DNA of 64,000 nucleotides from Klebsormidium nitens (Eukaryota; Streptophyta; Klebsormidiophyceae; Klebsormidiales; Klebsormidiaceae): positions 6,106 through 70,105 of the forward strand of contig DF237373.1 of NCBI GenBank assembly GCA_000708835.1. Direction: 5' to 3'. The first letter of the stretch is position 1, and each line of letters starts with the position of its first letter. A program made the position numbers and the translations under genes. This document shows positions 11,979-22,915 of this stretch, piece by piece. Below the pieces are notes generated by a model that saw only the letters and a program-made list of their open reading frames with translations, did not search any database and was not told the DNA's origin.

Positions 11979-14900
11979 CTAAGACAATACCATTGCGGTA
12001 CGCTGCGGGTTAATCCCGCGCGGTCTACCCCCTTCTAGGCTCTGCTGCGGGGGGTTCGTTATCGGCGGCAGCCGCCACCACTCCACGCCCGCAGACCTGG
12101 CCTCTTCTTTCCAACTGCGTCTCGCCCCTCTCGCCTCATTATGTAACAACGGCGCCTGGTAAGCCGACGACTCCTTCACAATCGCCTGGCTACTGACCCC
12201 ATCTTTCAGCACCCCCCCGGGAGTGCCTATCGTGCATCTCCGCGCGTTCTGCCCCCCTTCGTGCATGTGCGCAAGATCGTACTCGAACCGCGCCCTCCCT
12301 TCCGTCCGGTCCGCAAACAGCGGGTGCTCGCGCGGCCGCAAACCCGCCTTCCTCCGCCTATCATCGACTGCCATCTGGCCGGACGTGGACGGCTCGTTCC
12401 AGTCGTCCCCGCCGTCGGAGTAGTACGCCGCGCCCCGCTGAAACGCCCGCGGGACGCTGTTCACGTCGCCGGAAACAGGGCCTCCGAGGCTGTGCCTGGC
12501 ACTGGGTGGGGCGCTGGCGGACACGGGGGCCTTGTTCACGGGCGCGCGAGCGAGCGGCGCGCTTCCGGCGGCCGTCGAGTGGTGCGCTCTCCGGACGAAG
12601 TGGCCCGTCCGGGCAGGAAGATCGCGGGCGCCCTCCGATACGGAGGACACCGCTCTAACGATGGGATGGTGGGAAGTTGTCGTGTCGCTGCAAACCAAGA
12701 GGCGATGAATTTCAGCATATAGTGTAATTCGCGACCTAAAAACCAATTTGAACACTCTTCCTTATGAAAAAGAAGTGACTCAACACGGGTCGTATCGATA
12801 CAAACAGGATTAGACGTGACGTTGACCAATCCAAAAGCGAAGTAACAGCAAGCAAACCATGCAAAGGTTTGCATGAAGGTCGAGCTGTGACAGGGGCATC
12901 ATTTCGCAAGCGAAGTCGAGAAAAATGCGTAACGAATCCCCGCACACTCGCTCAACCAGCGTAGAAGGCAAACGAGAAAGAACATTTTGAAGAGAAACAG
13001 CCTGCGGACCTTGGCAACGAAGGAAGTGACCAGCCGGCAATGCGCATCACAGAACCTTTGCGTACCTTCCCAGCCCCGCCCCATAGCGTATCCTCTCCGT
13101 CTCCTCCCCCTGCGACACGGCACCCTCCGCCAGACCTCCCTTGCTCGCTCTCGGCGGTCTCTCCAACACACTGCTCCCCCGGCGCTCGCTTGGCTGGGCC
13201 GCCGGCAGCCCTTGCGCCAGCGCGCACTCCCCTTCACTATGGTGCCGCCGGTTTTGCAGCAGAAACTCCCCGGAGGCCTCTTTCAGACTCCGCCCCCTGG
13301 GTCTAACTTGCGCGTACTCGCCAGCGCTCGTCGCGCCCCCAAACGACCCGTCCCTGGTTGCTCGCTCTCTCCGCACGGTCGCCGCCCCTCGCTCGATCCT
13401 CCGAGCCGTCTCCTCGCGCACCGCCTGCGACACCGCAATGTCGAAATGCTTGCTGCTCATACTGCTGCTCGACCCCGACCCCCCATGAACGGTCTCACTG
13501 CTCGACGCGCTCCGCGCCTCCGTCGAACTCCCCCCCCCGGATGACCCGTTGCTATCTCTCCCCTGGGAAGATCCGTTCCGGCCCTCGGCCTCCCCTTCCT
13601 CGGGGCTGGTCGAGCGGCCGTCGCTGGCAGGGGGATCCCCCGACCCCTCCGAGCGGCTTCCCGGAGGTGTCGCGTCCGCAGCTGCGTAAGGTCTTGACAT
13701 CCGGACACGTGAGGGTTGGCCGTTCAGGTCATGGGGAGGGGTTGGTTCTCTGGAGGGGGCATTGGCGGGATTCACGGCCCTCCGCGACCGAACAGTGACC
13801 GCGGGTCGTAGGGACTTTGGCGGGGGCCCGATGGGCGGTGAGGGGCTCTTGTACTGGACCGTGACGCATTCAGGGGTCAGGAGTAAGGCGCTGTCGCTGA
13901 CAGGCTGCCTGAGTGGCTTGTGGGGGCTGACAGTGTCCGGTCGCAACGGCAGGGGGGCGGGGCGCATCCCCGCCTTCCCGACATTTTCCAAAGCTCGACC
14001 CGCTGGCTCGTACGCCTTCCATGAAGAAGCAGCCTGGGGAGGTCGCCGATACACCGAGAACGCACTGGGGGCCTTTCCTTCGGACACATAGGCCGCGAAA
14101 GGCATTGGGCGGGCGCTGGACGTCCGACCGCCGGAGCTCCCGAAGTCAGCGTCCGAAACGGGCCAGATGCCGAACACCTGGTGACCGTCCGAAACGGACC
14201 CGCGGTGGTGCGTCCGAGTAGCACTGGGGAAGACTGCAGAGCTGCACCCAATCACCTCGTACCCTTCTTCGTTGAGCTCGGGGGACGAACTAGACGCGTC
14301 CACGTGGAACACGTGGACCACTTCCTTGTCTTCGGCCTCGTCGTCACCAAGAATCATGTCGCGGTCGAGCGCCTCGATCAGGCTCGCCTGCTGGGGGCTC
14401 CGCGGCGAGCGCCGCGCGCGGTGCGCCGCCGTGACTTCCCGCCGCTTCACCCGCGCCTCGCGCATCTCCCGCACGCCCCGTGGGTTGCCCAGCCCCTCGC
14501 CGTAATAGTCCATCCCCGTGTTCTCCCAATTCGAGGACCCCTTGGAGTCGACGTTCCACCCGGGCTCGCCGGGCCCATACTGATCTTCCAACGACGATCC
14601 GCTCCGCGAGAGGTCTTCGCCCGAGGTCACATGGTAGCACGTCGGAGCGGACTCGGCCTTGTACATGGGCGGCCGGTGCAAGAGACTCCAGCCCGGGGGA
14701 CCCTTCCGGTTGGGCGGCCCTGGCCCCTCTTCGTACGGCTCTTTTCGATCGTACCGCATATTTGGGGGGCAGAACGGCACTGCCCGGATCGGGATTGGGC
14801 GATACAGCGGCGACGCCCTCGTGGGTGGAGGGTCGGAGAGGACGCTCGGCCGTCCAGAAGGCGGCCGCGGCTCCGGTGGGGGGCTTGGGGACGACCCGCC

Positions 14901-17900
14901 AACGTCCCCGCTTTGGGGAGGCCACTCCGCAAACCGGGGGGTGGCCGGGAAGGGTGCGGGACCCCCCCGCGTGTAAAGATCAGGGGCCTGAGGAGGTGTC
15001 ATTTCCGCGGGGTAGCGCCCGCGTGCAGGAGAGCAATCGGAGGAGGTGCTGGTCTCGGTCTCTGTGCCGGACTCCCGGAGCTCGGGAGAGCAGACGAGGT
15101 GCAGGCGGCGCGCCTGATCACGGAGACTGTGGTAAAGGACCACGGGGTTGAAGGCGCGGCCGGCCCCGCGGCGGTGCTGGGGGGGGGCGGCGGTGGCGTG
15201 CGCAGTGATGAAGGCCTTGGCACGGGCCCTGGAGAAAGGGGGTTCACGGTGAGACACTGGCAGACCTTCTGAACCTGACACAAGCGACAGAGCATGGCTG
15301 TCAAGATGAGACTGCTGCCTCCGTGGATTTGGAGATATGCAGTGGGGATGAAAGAAGCGACGTAGACCATGATGGCAAAAGGGCTGTGAAAGCGGAATGA
15401 GTAGATTCTGTCACAAGCATCATGGTTCACCAAGTGTCGGCAAAGCAATCAACCTTTCCTAGGTCCACCACAACTCGAGCTACAGTTGTCGCGTACGAAA
15501 CAAACCGCGCCACCCGAATTGTGAGCATGCTGCGCCAAGTGAGTCTCTGGTGATGACGAGTCGGGAGGTTCGTAAGGACTTCTTACCTCAAGAAAGGCAG
15601 CTCCAAAAGCTCTGAGGCGAGGGGCCGATGCTGCGGGTCGAGCGTGAGCATGCACGCGACGACGTTCCGAATCTCGGCACTATAGCTGGAGGCAAGAAGG
15701 TTTCGAAACAGTCAGCAACAGCGCAGTTAAGGATAGTCGTCCTGTTTGAAGCCGCCAGAAAACCATAACATTCCAAAAACGTAATCCGAGGACTTGGAGG
15801 AGTCAAATAAGCGGCCGTTCAGCTGGTTGGTAATTGCAAGCTTATTTCTGTTTGATTGGGCACGGAGTATACGTTTTCAATTAGCAGCAGAGGAACAAAT
15901 ATGAAGCAAACCTCCATCTTTCCACTTTTCTCCCCTTGGACCACAGCTTGTATCCTCAAGAAGAGCTTGCAGAGACGATTCTAAGGAGCAGACATCTGAT
16001 GTCGTTGAGGATGAGACATCAACAATTGCAGACCACATCTTTTCAAGTGATGGATATGGAAGAACGACCTATGGACGGAAGCCCAAGAAGTCGACGATAG
16101 GTTTCTACCTTGATTGGATTGGGGGGTAGAGGCCCCTCGTGACCTCTGCCGCAAGGTCCGGAAAGTTTTTCGCTTTGAAGGGTTGCCGTAGGCAGAGCAA
16201 CTCGTAGAGAACGCACCCAAGAGCCCAGATATCTGTCAACCACAAGAAGAGTGAGTTAGTAGGTTAGACAGCCCTGCAAAACTCAAAAAAACTTGCCAAT
16301 TCAAAGCAAATGTGTCCCCCCAAAAACCGTGCGCAATCATGAAGTCGGCAAACATGTTGTCTGCTGTGAACATAGGAGCGGCCAACAGGAAGGCCTGCGA
16401 GCATTCCCAACCTGTGCAATCAAACGCTGTGCCTTTGCAATCTGGTAGAAAGGCTTCAATGGCTTTTAATCAAGATACCAAATGCATGCACCTCACTGGA
16501 AGGTGTAGATGCATACATAGCTAAGCAGAATGACTTACCAGTTTTGTAATTGTAAGGTCTCCCCTTGAACAACTCGGGGGACATGTAGTATGGCGTCCCG
16601 ACGAACGTTGAGGCTAGAGCGTCAGATGAGTCCAACACACGAGCTATGCCAAAGTCCTGTGACATAAACAAAAGAACATTAGGAAGGCCTCACGGCAGAT
16701 AGGTAAGGCAGCTGAGGATGTTTCCGCAGAAACAAGCACCTAAAGCAAATGGATTTGAGGGCCAGGAAGTGTCAGGCATATAGCAACAACAGGTTCTTGT
16801 CGCATGCAAGGGTCACGCTGGTTGCAATGAAGGACCTTGCTTGCATGCAAGACGACCTCACCCCCAATTGTGCAGTGATGATCTGAGGCCCCCCACTGAG
16901 AGGTTGATGCAAGAAGATGTTCTCAGACTGCGATACGGAGGAGGCGCAAAAGGTGAGATGAGCGAGGAGTCAAGAGGGGCAAGGGCACACGAATGGGCGG
17001 AATAAAGGTACCTCAAGAGCCAAGAAACTTTCGTAATAGGTATCAAACCTGCTCTTTAGCTAACAATGGCATAAGCAAAAAGGAGAAACAGAGTTGTCAG
17101 AAGCAGCCCTCTGGCCACGTTTAACCTCATATTGGGACTGAGGGGTTCAGAAGAAGCTGGGCATGACCTTGAGGTGACGAAATCAGAACAATCAGACCCA
17201 ATAGTTGGGGGAAGGGGGTTAAATTCGTACCTTGATGTCTCGATGCAGAATCCTCTGCTTATGCAAGTACTCCAGCGCAAGAAGAGTGTGCACCAGCCAA
17301 TCAGTGACAAGGTCCTCTGGAAAGCTGCAAGCACAACAACAGTCCAGTCAGCACAGGCCTCTTTTTTAGGAGGGAGCCTTTGAACATCCCCACTCTGTGT
17401 GGGGTTCAGCGATGCACGAGACCAACGCGGAAATCTGTGAAACCCAAGACTGAACGGTGGGGCATGCATTGTACAAATAATCCTGAAGGGCGGGGGGGAG
17501 GGGGGTGGGGTCCTAGTAGAAAAAATAAAGGGGAAATTGTGTTGCATGAACAACCAAGGGGGGGTGGCTTTGGAAACGCTAATCTCCTTCAGCCAGCACA
17601 AGGGGCTACCTCTGAAGATAACTCAGCTCTTTGCAAAACTGTCTCGATATACACCAATGGACAATTCAGAACCAGCAGGGGGGTCCTTGCAAAGGTCTTC
17701 GTAGGGAATCAATCTGGTCGGGGTTTAACTTCATCCAAGCTCAAAATATCTCCAGATCCTAGACCAGCCCTGCCCGAAATCACACAGAAGTATGGAAAAG
17801 CGATAAACCTCACCTTTGTCCCAACTCTGCCTGCTGCTTGATCCGCGTGCACAAGTCGCCGCCCTTGCAATGCTCCATGACTGGGGAGAAACGAGCAAGT

Positions 17901-19485
17901 CAGGGAATGTCATAAGGCCCAGGGCCGAAACATGCACAGACAGGTCTAAACTTGCACATCGCAACGGGGGTGAGAGGACAAAGAGCAGCTGAAACCCCCT
18001 CCAAAGAGTGCATCTGAGGATTCAGGCCAGGGGGGCTTACCAATACACAGAGTCTGCTGCTCATGCACGAAGCTCTCCTGCAGGAAATAAGGAGAAGCTA
18101 GGGGGTCAGATGGATATCATAGATGAAGGACCAAAGATGCTGACATAGGTTGCGGGTCAATGTTCTGCGTAAACAGCTCCTAAACCCCTGCAAAACTCTG
18201 ACCTACGTTCAGCTATGAAATCCCAGCAAGAAGGCGGTCTAGGGACAACATCTCCGAGTTGGCTCTCAGCAGCAGTTGACCTAGCAACAGCTTCCAGTGT
18301 CGAGCAGCGTGTCTCAGAAGCGCAACAGCTGCTCAAGAATCAGAGATCTCTGTGAGGTTGAGTCTGAATGTTGTGAGCCACAACTCTGAGTCTGCGCCTG
18401 TCCCTCCAGCCAGCTTGGTGTAATGCTTCTATTTTAGCAGGTTATGCATGACATGGTGATAGCTGAGAGGGGGCCTTCCACTCTTCCAACGCTGCTCAAC
18501 CACATTATGCTGGCCATAGTTCGCTAAGAAGACTACATGATCGTGAAGTCTAGCTTTGCAATGGGGTCTGCTTCCTCACATCCTGCCGATTCAAGGGGTA
18601 TCTGCTGCTCAGTCCACATTCTCAAGGGTTTCCAATTCTCTTGCTCTCATGACACTCCCCGCTTTGCAGAGCTCGGCTGCCTACGCTTTCAGAAGCCAAA
18701 GCCCTTCCTTGCTGTGCTAGAAGCTTCAGTGATCCCGCTCCAGACTAAAGGCTAAACTGCCCGCCGGCTTGCTAAAGAGTCTGCTCTAAAAGCTAACTCT
18801 TGTGGAGCAAACTGCACGGCTGACTGGCAAATGCAACAGTTTCCCGGAGGCAATGCCCGAGTCTGTCTTCATTGCAACAGTCTGTTCAGCTCTTTTCAAA
18901 CCTCCACTTCCTTGACTCTGTGCTACAAAGAGGGCTCGCATTGCCTGCCTTACCTACTTGCCAACAAAACACTGAATTGTTGGGGGAAGCATCAGCCACA
19001 AAAGGAGGCCAGTGGTCGCTTCTTATGACCCCAGCTCTCCTTAAAACAGCTACAAGCTTTGCTTACTACATGAACTAGCAAAGGCATGCCAGCGAGTGAG
19101 TTCTACAGGGCCTGCCGTGAACACAGCCAAACACATCACTTCACATCAGCATTTGCACCCTCAAGCTTGAACAGAACCAAAAAGTTTGTGTCGAACCCTA
19201 AAGCTGATGGCCCACCTTGCATGAAACAACACAAGGATGGTGCAGATACTGCATCGTAGAGCCCTCTCTGATGGCATCCTCATACTGCTGAGGTTGGGGG
19301 AACTTGGAAGGCAGCGAAACCATCTTCATGACCCACTCCTTCTTCCTGCTCCCCGCCCCTGGGCCATCTTCCGGTTTCTCCCTCACCAAAAAGATCCGCC
19401 CTTGAGCACCCTCTCCCATTCTCCTCAAAATCTGATATCCATCCAGCTCGTTGTCCATCTCTCCCTGCTGGACCTGCTCTTCCAT
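11979..19485 (-). CDS. NIMA-related (NEK-like) Ser/Thr protein kinase with long low-complexity tail, 10 exons, 1248 aa
   Basis: Exons on the minus strand: 19485-19216, 18077-18041, 17880-17814, 17324-17231, 16927-16862, 16656-16539, 16232-16109, 15685-15587, 15228-13066, 12687-11979 (TAG). The kinase domain spans about residues 17-291. It shows a Gly loop GEGAQG (24-29), Lys54 in VMKMV, HRDIKSEN (152-159), DFG (179-181), GTPYYMSPE (198-206) and [22 protein letters not shown] with the general arrangement is typical of NEK kinases, which act on microtubules, cell growth axis and cilia. All catalytic residues are present, so it should be active. After residue 291 come about 957 residues rich in Pro, Ser, Arg and Gly, 720 of them in one 2163-nt exon. 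The tail has no motif I recognise. The start is the first in-frame ATG; a second ATG lies 27 bp inside. The exact NEK subfamily is unknown. Confidence 0.93.
17488..17510 (+). repeat. G-rich run in kinase intron, possible G-quadruplex
   Basis: Four runs of three to seven G separated by single bases (GGG C G7 A G6 T G4) on the plus strand, within the intron between kinase exons 3 and 4. The transcript of the gene would carry the complementary C-rich strand. Confidence 0.6.
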
Positions 19486-20433
19486 TCTTTGACACAAAGT
19501 GCCCTCGCTAAACTATATCATACGTCTTCCTCGCCTGTAATGCAGCCCTCTTGCATCTTCCCACGCCTTTGGGCCAACAGTCCTGCGCAAGCCCCTACTC
19601 TTGGTGGTAAACCTGCTCCCTAGAGCCCAGAAAAGTTCCTGCCCTTCGCAACATTTCTGCGAACAGTCGCCAACCCTCGGAGATATTTTCGTCGCAATTA
19701 TCTTCGCGACGACGCCATGAAACCAGCTTTCCCGAATCACGCCACGGCGGTCTCCTGAGTCACCCCTGTGCGCTCGAAAAGTTGAAACCCCCTCCTGACT
19801 AGGACGGCAACAGCACGGCAAAAGCGGTTGTCATTTCATGTGCGTCTTCATTCCATCAGATTTTTCTGACCCGCTATGAGAAACTACCCTTGCCAGAAGT
19901 AGGGTATACGAGGCTGGACTTTTATCGTAACCGCTCAAAGTATTCCCCGGTTCAGGTTACTACCGGGCTACTTTACCTTGGTTTCTGAGCCCAAACAAGC
20001 CCGGATCTTCTGCGACGACAGGCGGTTTTGAGGATAAGCACGTCAAATCCCCTGAACGTCCTGCACGTGATCCCGAGATACTCTATAATTGGGTTCCTAC
20101 GGTCGGCTTGCCTACGCGAGATATCGAGCCAACCGTATCTGCAGATATTTGAATTTCCACAACTTCGAGGAGTCGACACGGTGCTCGGAGGTTGCGTCAG
20201 ATATTTCTAGCTAGGAGTACAGTTGGAGCAGCTCGTGGGTCCAGAAATCTCAGGCCGGTTTGCCAGATTTGATTGGATCGTGACGCACACCACCGTCACC
20301 GAGCCTGCGGCCGCGGGCCCTTTCCAAGCCTTCTAAGTTAATGAACGATGCAGATCCATCGGCGCGGCTGCTCACCCTTTATCGACGGCAACGATGATCC
20401 TAGCCACCAGTCGGTATGTTATATTAGTTTAGC

Positions 20434-20527
20434 ACCGTCCGGTCTGCATGGACTGATTCCAAGTTCGGACGGTAGACCCCAGATGATTAGTACCTACCGG
20501 TAACCGCACTAATTATCTGGGGTCTAC
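20434..20527. repeat. Adjacent inverted repeats (hairpin cluster)
   Basis: Arms ACCGTCCG (20434-20441) and CGGACGGT (20466-20473) are perfectly complementary. They run directly into a second pair, TAGACCCCAGATGATTAGT (20473-20491) and ACTAATTATCTGGGGTCTA (20508-20526), which has one mismatch over 19 bp. The 16-nt loop of the second pair contains the palindrome TACCGGTA. Confidence 0.85.
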
Positions 20528-20635
20528 GAGTCACGACACGGTGTACCTAACAGCAACCGGTAGATGTCCCCCCGGGGGAACGGGCAGCGGTGCGTACGCC
20601 GCTCACTTGGACTTGAGCTTTAGTGAGACACGCGT

Positions 20636-21320
20636 CCGCATATACCACCCAGGGCGACGCCCGGATAAGAACACTGAGGTCAGTGCAGCCTGGGCTTTAA
20701 TTTTGAGTCCACCATTCGGAGTGTCCCTCGATGGGACACCCTGAATCCGGCATTCTGATTGGCCGAACCCACGTCAGCAGGTCGGGCGGACTCAGTAACG
20801 CAAGACCCAAAAGTGATGTCGCGACCGCCGGAGTCTATAGGATGCTCACGACTCAAATTCGACCGGCCGGTATACTAAAGGTATAATTTTCTCGCCGGAA
20901 ACGGCGGATTTCGGTGTTTGACAGCTTATGATTTTGACTTGACGGGATAATATGAACTTCAGTGCGCTACTCCGAGCCTCGGAGTGCACTGTGTGCGGCT
21001 CCTTATAGTATCAGGCAGTCGCGTATGTGCTAATTTTCAGGACCAGCCTACCTAGCTAGCTAATACTCCTGCAGTACTGATTCAGTCTGAGCCGCAGACT
21101 CGGCGTTACAGTCGCGCCGTTGCGGTTAGTACCGACTAGGGTACCAAGGCTTCACAATGCGGACCGGTACCCGCCGATGCAACCAATCAGAGCGCTCCAT
21201 TCGATGGGACACTTTCGAGGGACACTCGGTCCGACGCCGTGGTGGACTCAAAATTTAGGCCTGGTTCTGGAGTTTAGTGTCCTTATGGCGGCGGCGGCGG
21301 CGGCCCCGGGTGACATCTGA
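20636..21320. mobile_element. Possible fold-back/MITE-like element with long degenerate terminal inverted repeats
   Basis: The left arm, about 20698-20762 (AATTTTGAGTCCACC, GAGTGTCCCTCG, TCTGATTGG), matches the reverse complement of about 21183-21257. Weaker pairing extends outward to roughly 20640 and 21320 (ATAAGAACACT against AGTGTCCTTAT, and CACCC at the ends). There is no transposase frame inside. Outer limits and target-site duplications could not be fixed, so the mobile-element class is an inference from the inverted repeats alone. Confidence 0.5.
21290..21306 (+). repeat. GGC trinucleotide run
   Basis: About five uninterrupted GGC units followed by CCCCGGG, inside the right arm of the fold-back element. 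It has no counterpart in the left arm, so it probably expanded after the arms formed. Confidence 0.7.
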
Positions 21321-22108
21321 ATTGCGTCTAGACTCCAGAGTCCAGGTCCTGAAGCTCCGAGCATTGAAAGGCCGCGAGCAAGCTCGAATACCCGTAGGAT
21401 ATCCCAGGTATGTTCTCTTTCGACACTCGTTCTAGATCCACCGATGCCAAGGATTGACCGATCCTATGTCCCATGTGGCTTTGGCGTGTCGAATCAATTC
21501 AATGTAGACATAGTAGTGACCAAAACAAGCCTCGATCCAGCGCTGGTAAGCCCAATGACATGTGGTTCGTTTAGGCTTGAGATATTGCAATCATCTTCAT
21601 GTAAACGAATGTATGAAGAGGCAAATACTAAGCATTATACGGTATCAAGCTACAGTTGGTCAATGGTATATGACGAGGGTCACCAACATTGGAAGACTGA
21701 CTTGAAAGTAGACACATTTCATGCAGGCAGGTAGACGAAGTTCTATTTTACTATACCCGGATAAAATATGAGTTTCGAGCGCGATCACAAAATCTCTGAA
21801 CCGAAGTGGGTTGTCAATAAGCTTTCGCAAACCATAAACCTCTTGATTGGTGCCTACCAGCCACGAGACTCCATAAGAAAGCCGGGCATTGCAGTTTACA
21901 GCAACTGAACACTGTCATGGTACAACTTCACTTGCCAAAAGGGCCATGAAACTTTCAACAAGCATGAGAATGACTAAGAAAAAATGCCTTTGACTGCAAC
22001 TTAGGTAACGAGAACAAGGCCGTCTAGCACTCTTACTTGCACGTCCATGCAAGCCTCTCTCAAAACTCGCTGATAAAACTAGCTAGTAACAGAACTCCAT
22101 TGCTTGTG

Positions 22109-22521
22109 TCACTGCAGTTCGTTTGCCCACTTTAAGTAGGCTCTCTCTCCTCCTCCACCGCTCGTCCACTGCATAAAGCATAGGAGCAAATATCGTAAGA
22201 TAACTTGGGTGTGTAGCAAAGGAAACATGCGCACACGGAGTCTTGATCAAGAAGAAAGCGGGCGAAAGGAGCCTCTTCTCGAACTTATGCTTGCCCTAGG
22301 AAAATACCCAAGAGACTAACCTTCACTGCACTATGCCGCAGCTTCTCTGAAGCACAGCAGCTATCCTGGTCGCTTTCTGCAGCAGAAACGGGATAGCCAA
22401 ATCTGTCAGGCCTGTGGTCTGAACAGGGACAAAAAACATCCGAAGCAGATGCTGACGGCCGTATTGCTTGAGCGCATGCTAGAGTGCAACATAAAAACAA
22501 TCCCAAGAGAGTTGCGAACAT
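22109..22521 (-). CDS. Possible small secreted Cys-containing protein, 2 exons, 86 aa
   Basis: Exon 1 at 22521-22321 begins MFATLLGLFLCCTLACAQA, a good secretory signal peptide ending AQA. It continues with a mature part holding FCPC and SCC cysteine pairs and ends phase 0 at AAG/GTTAGT. A matching acceptor (TTATGCAG) opens exon 2 at 22168-22109, which adds 19 residues (start WTSGGGGERAY, end ELQ) and a TGA. I do not recognise the family. Support is only the signal peptide, the splice sites and the open phase, and the coding length is short enough to arise by chance. The gene would sit just downstream of eRF1 on the same strand, within what could otherwise be the eRF1 3' UTR or spacer. Confidence 0.33.
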
Positions 22522-22915
22522 CGGTGCCTTCCAGTCAACATCCACAGCAGACGAACCGGGATACTACCGCACATCTCACCAGTTTGTTCCAAGCGACAGG
22601 GCTCACGACAGCTGCTTCCCGCCAAACCGTCTCTGTATGGCTGGCGTCAGAATCGAAACCACCCCCGCTGCTGCCACCGCGCATCCTAGCTGTACACCTA
22701 GACTCCTCGACTGACACCGACTCCCCTCCGCTCAATCGCAACTGCACCAGACCCTTCCTACTCTCAGCGTGATTGTCAAGGGCGCTCCCTCTCGATTCAC
22801 GGCTACACACCCAAAACCCTCCAGACCCTGCGGCGGCGGTGGCAGCAGCGGGGTGCGGGGGGAATCTTGGCGGCAGCGTGCGTGGCGAGAGGGGAGAAGG
22901 GAGAGATGGCCAATC

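Larger units (their letters stand above)
19486..22108. other. Intergenic region upstream of the NEK kinase, with hairpins and a fold-back element
   Basis: Long stretch that should include the promoter of the minus-strand kinase. A 96-aa plus-strand frame at 21444-21734 has no recognised motif and I do not call it. The hairpin cluster and fold-back element are listed separately. Otherwise nothing is recognised. Confidence 0.55.

Noticed and set aside
14181-15272. 363-codon plus-strand open frame
   Set aside because: Lies opposite the NEK kinase tail exon, whose frame joins the kinase exons by phase. The opposite frame is open only because the DNA is GC-rich.
21444-21734. 96-codon plus-strand frame
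   Set aside because: No motif, no convincing splice partners, and codon use unlike the confirmed exons.
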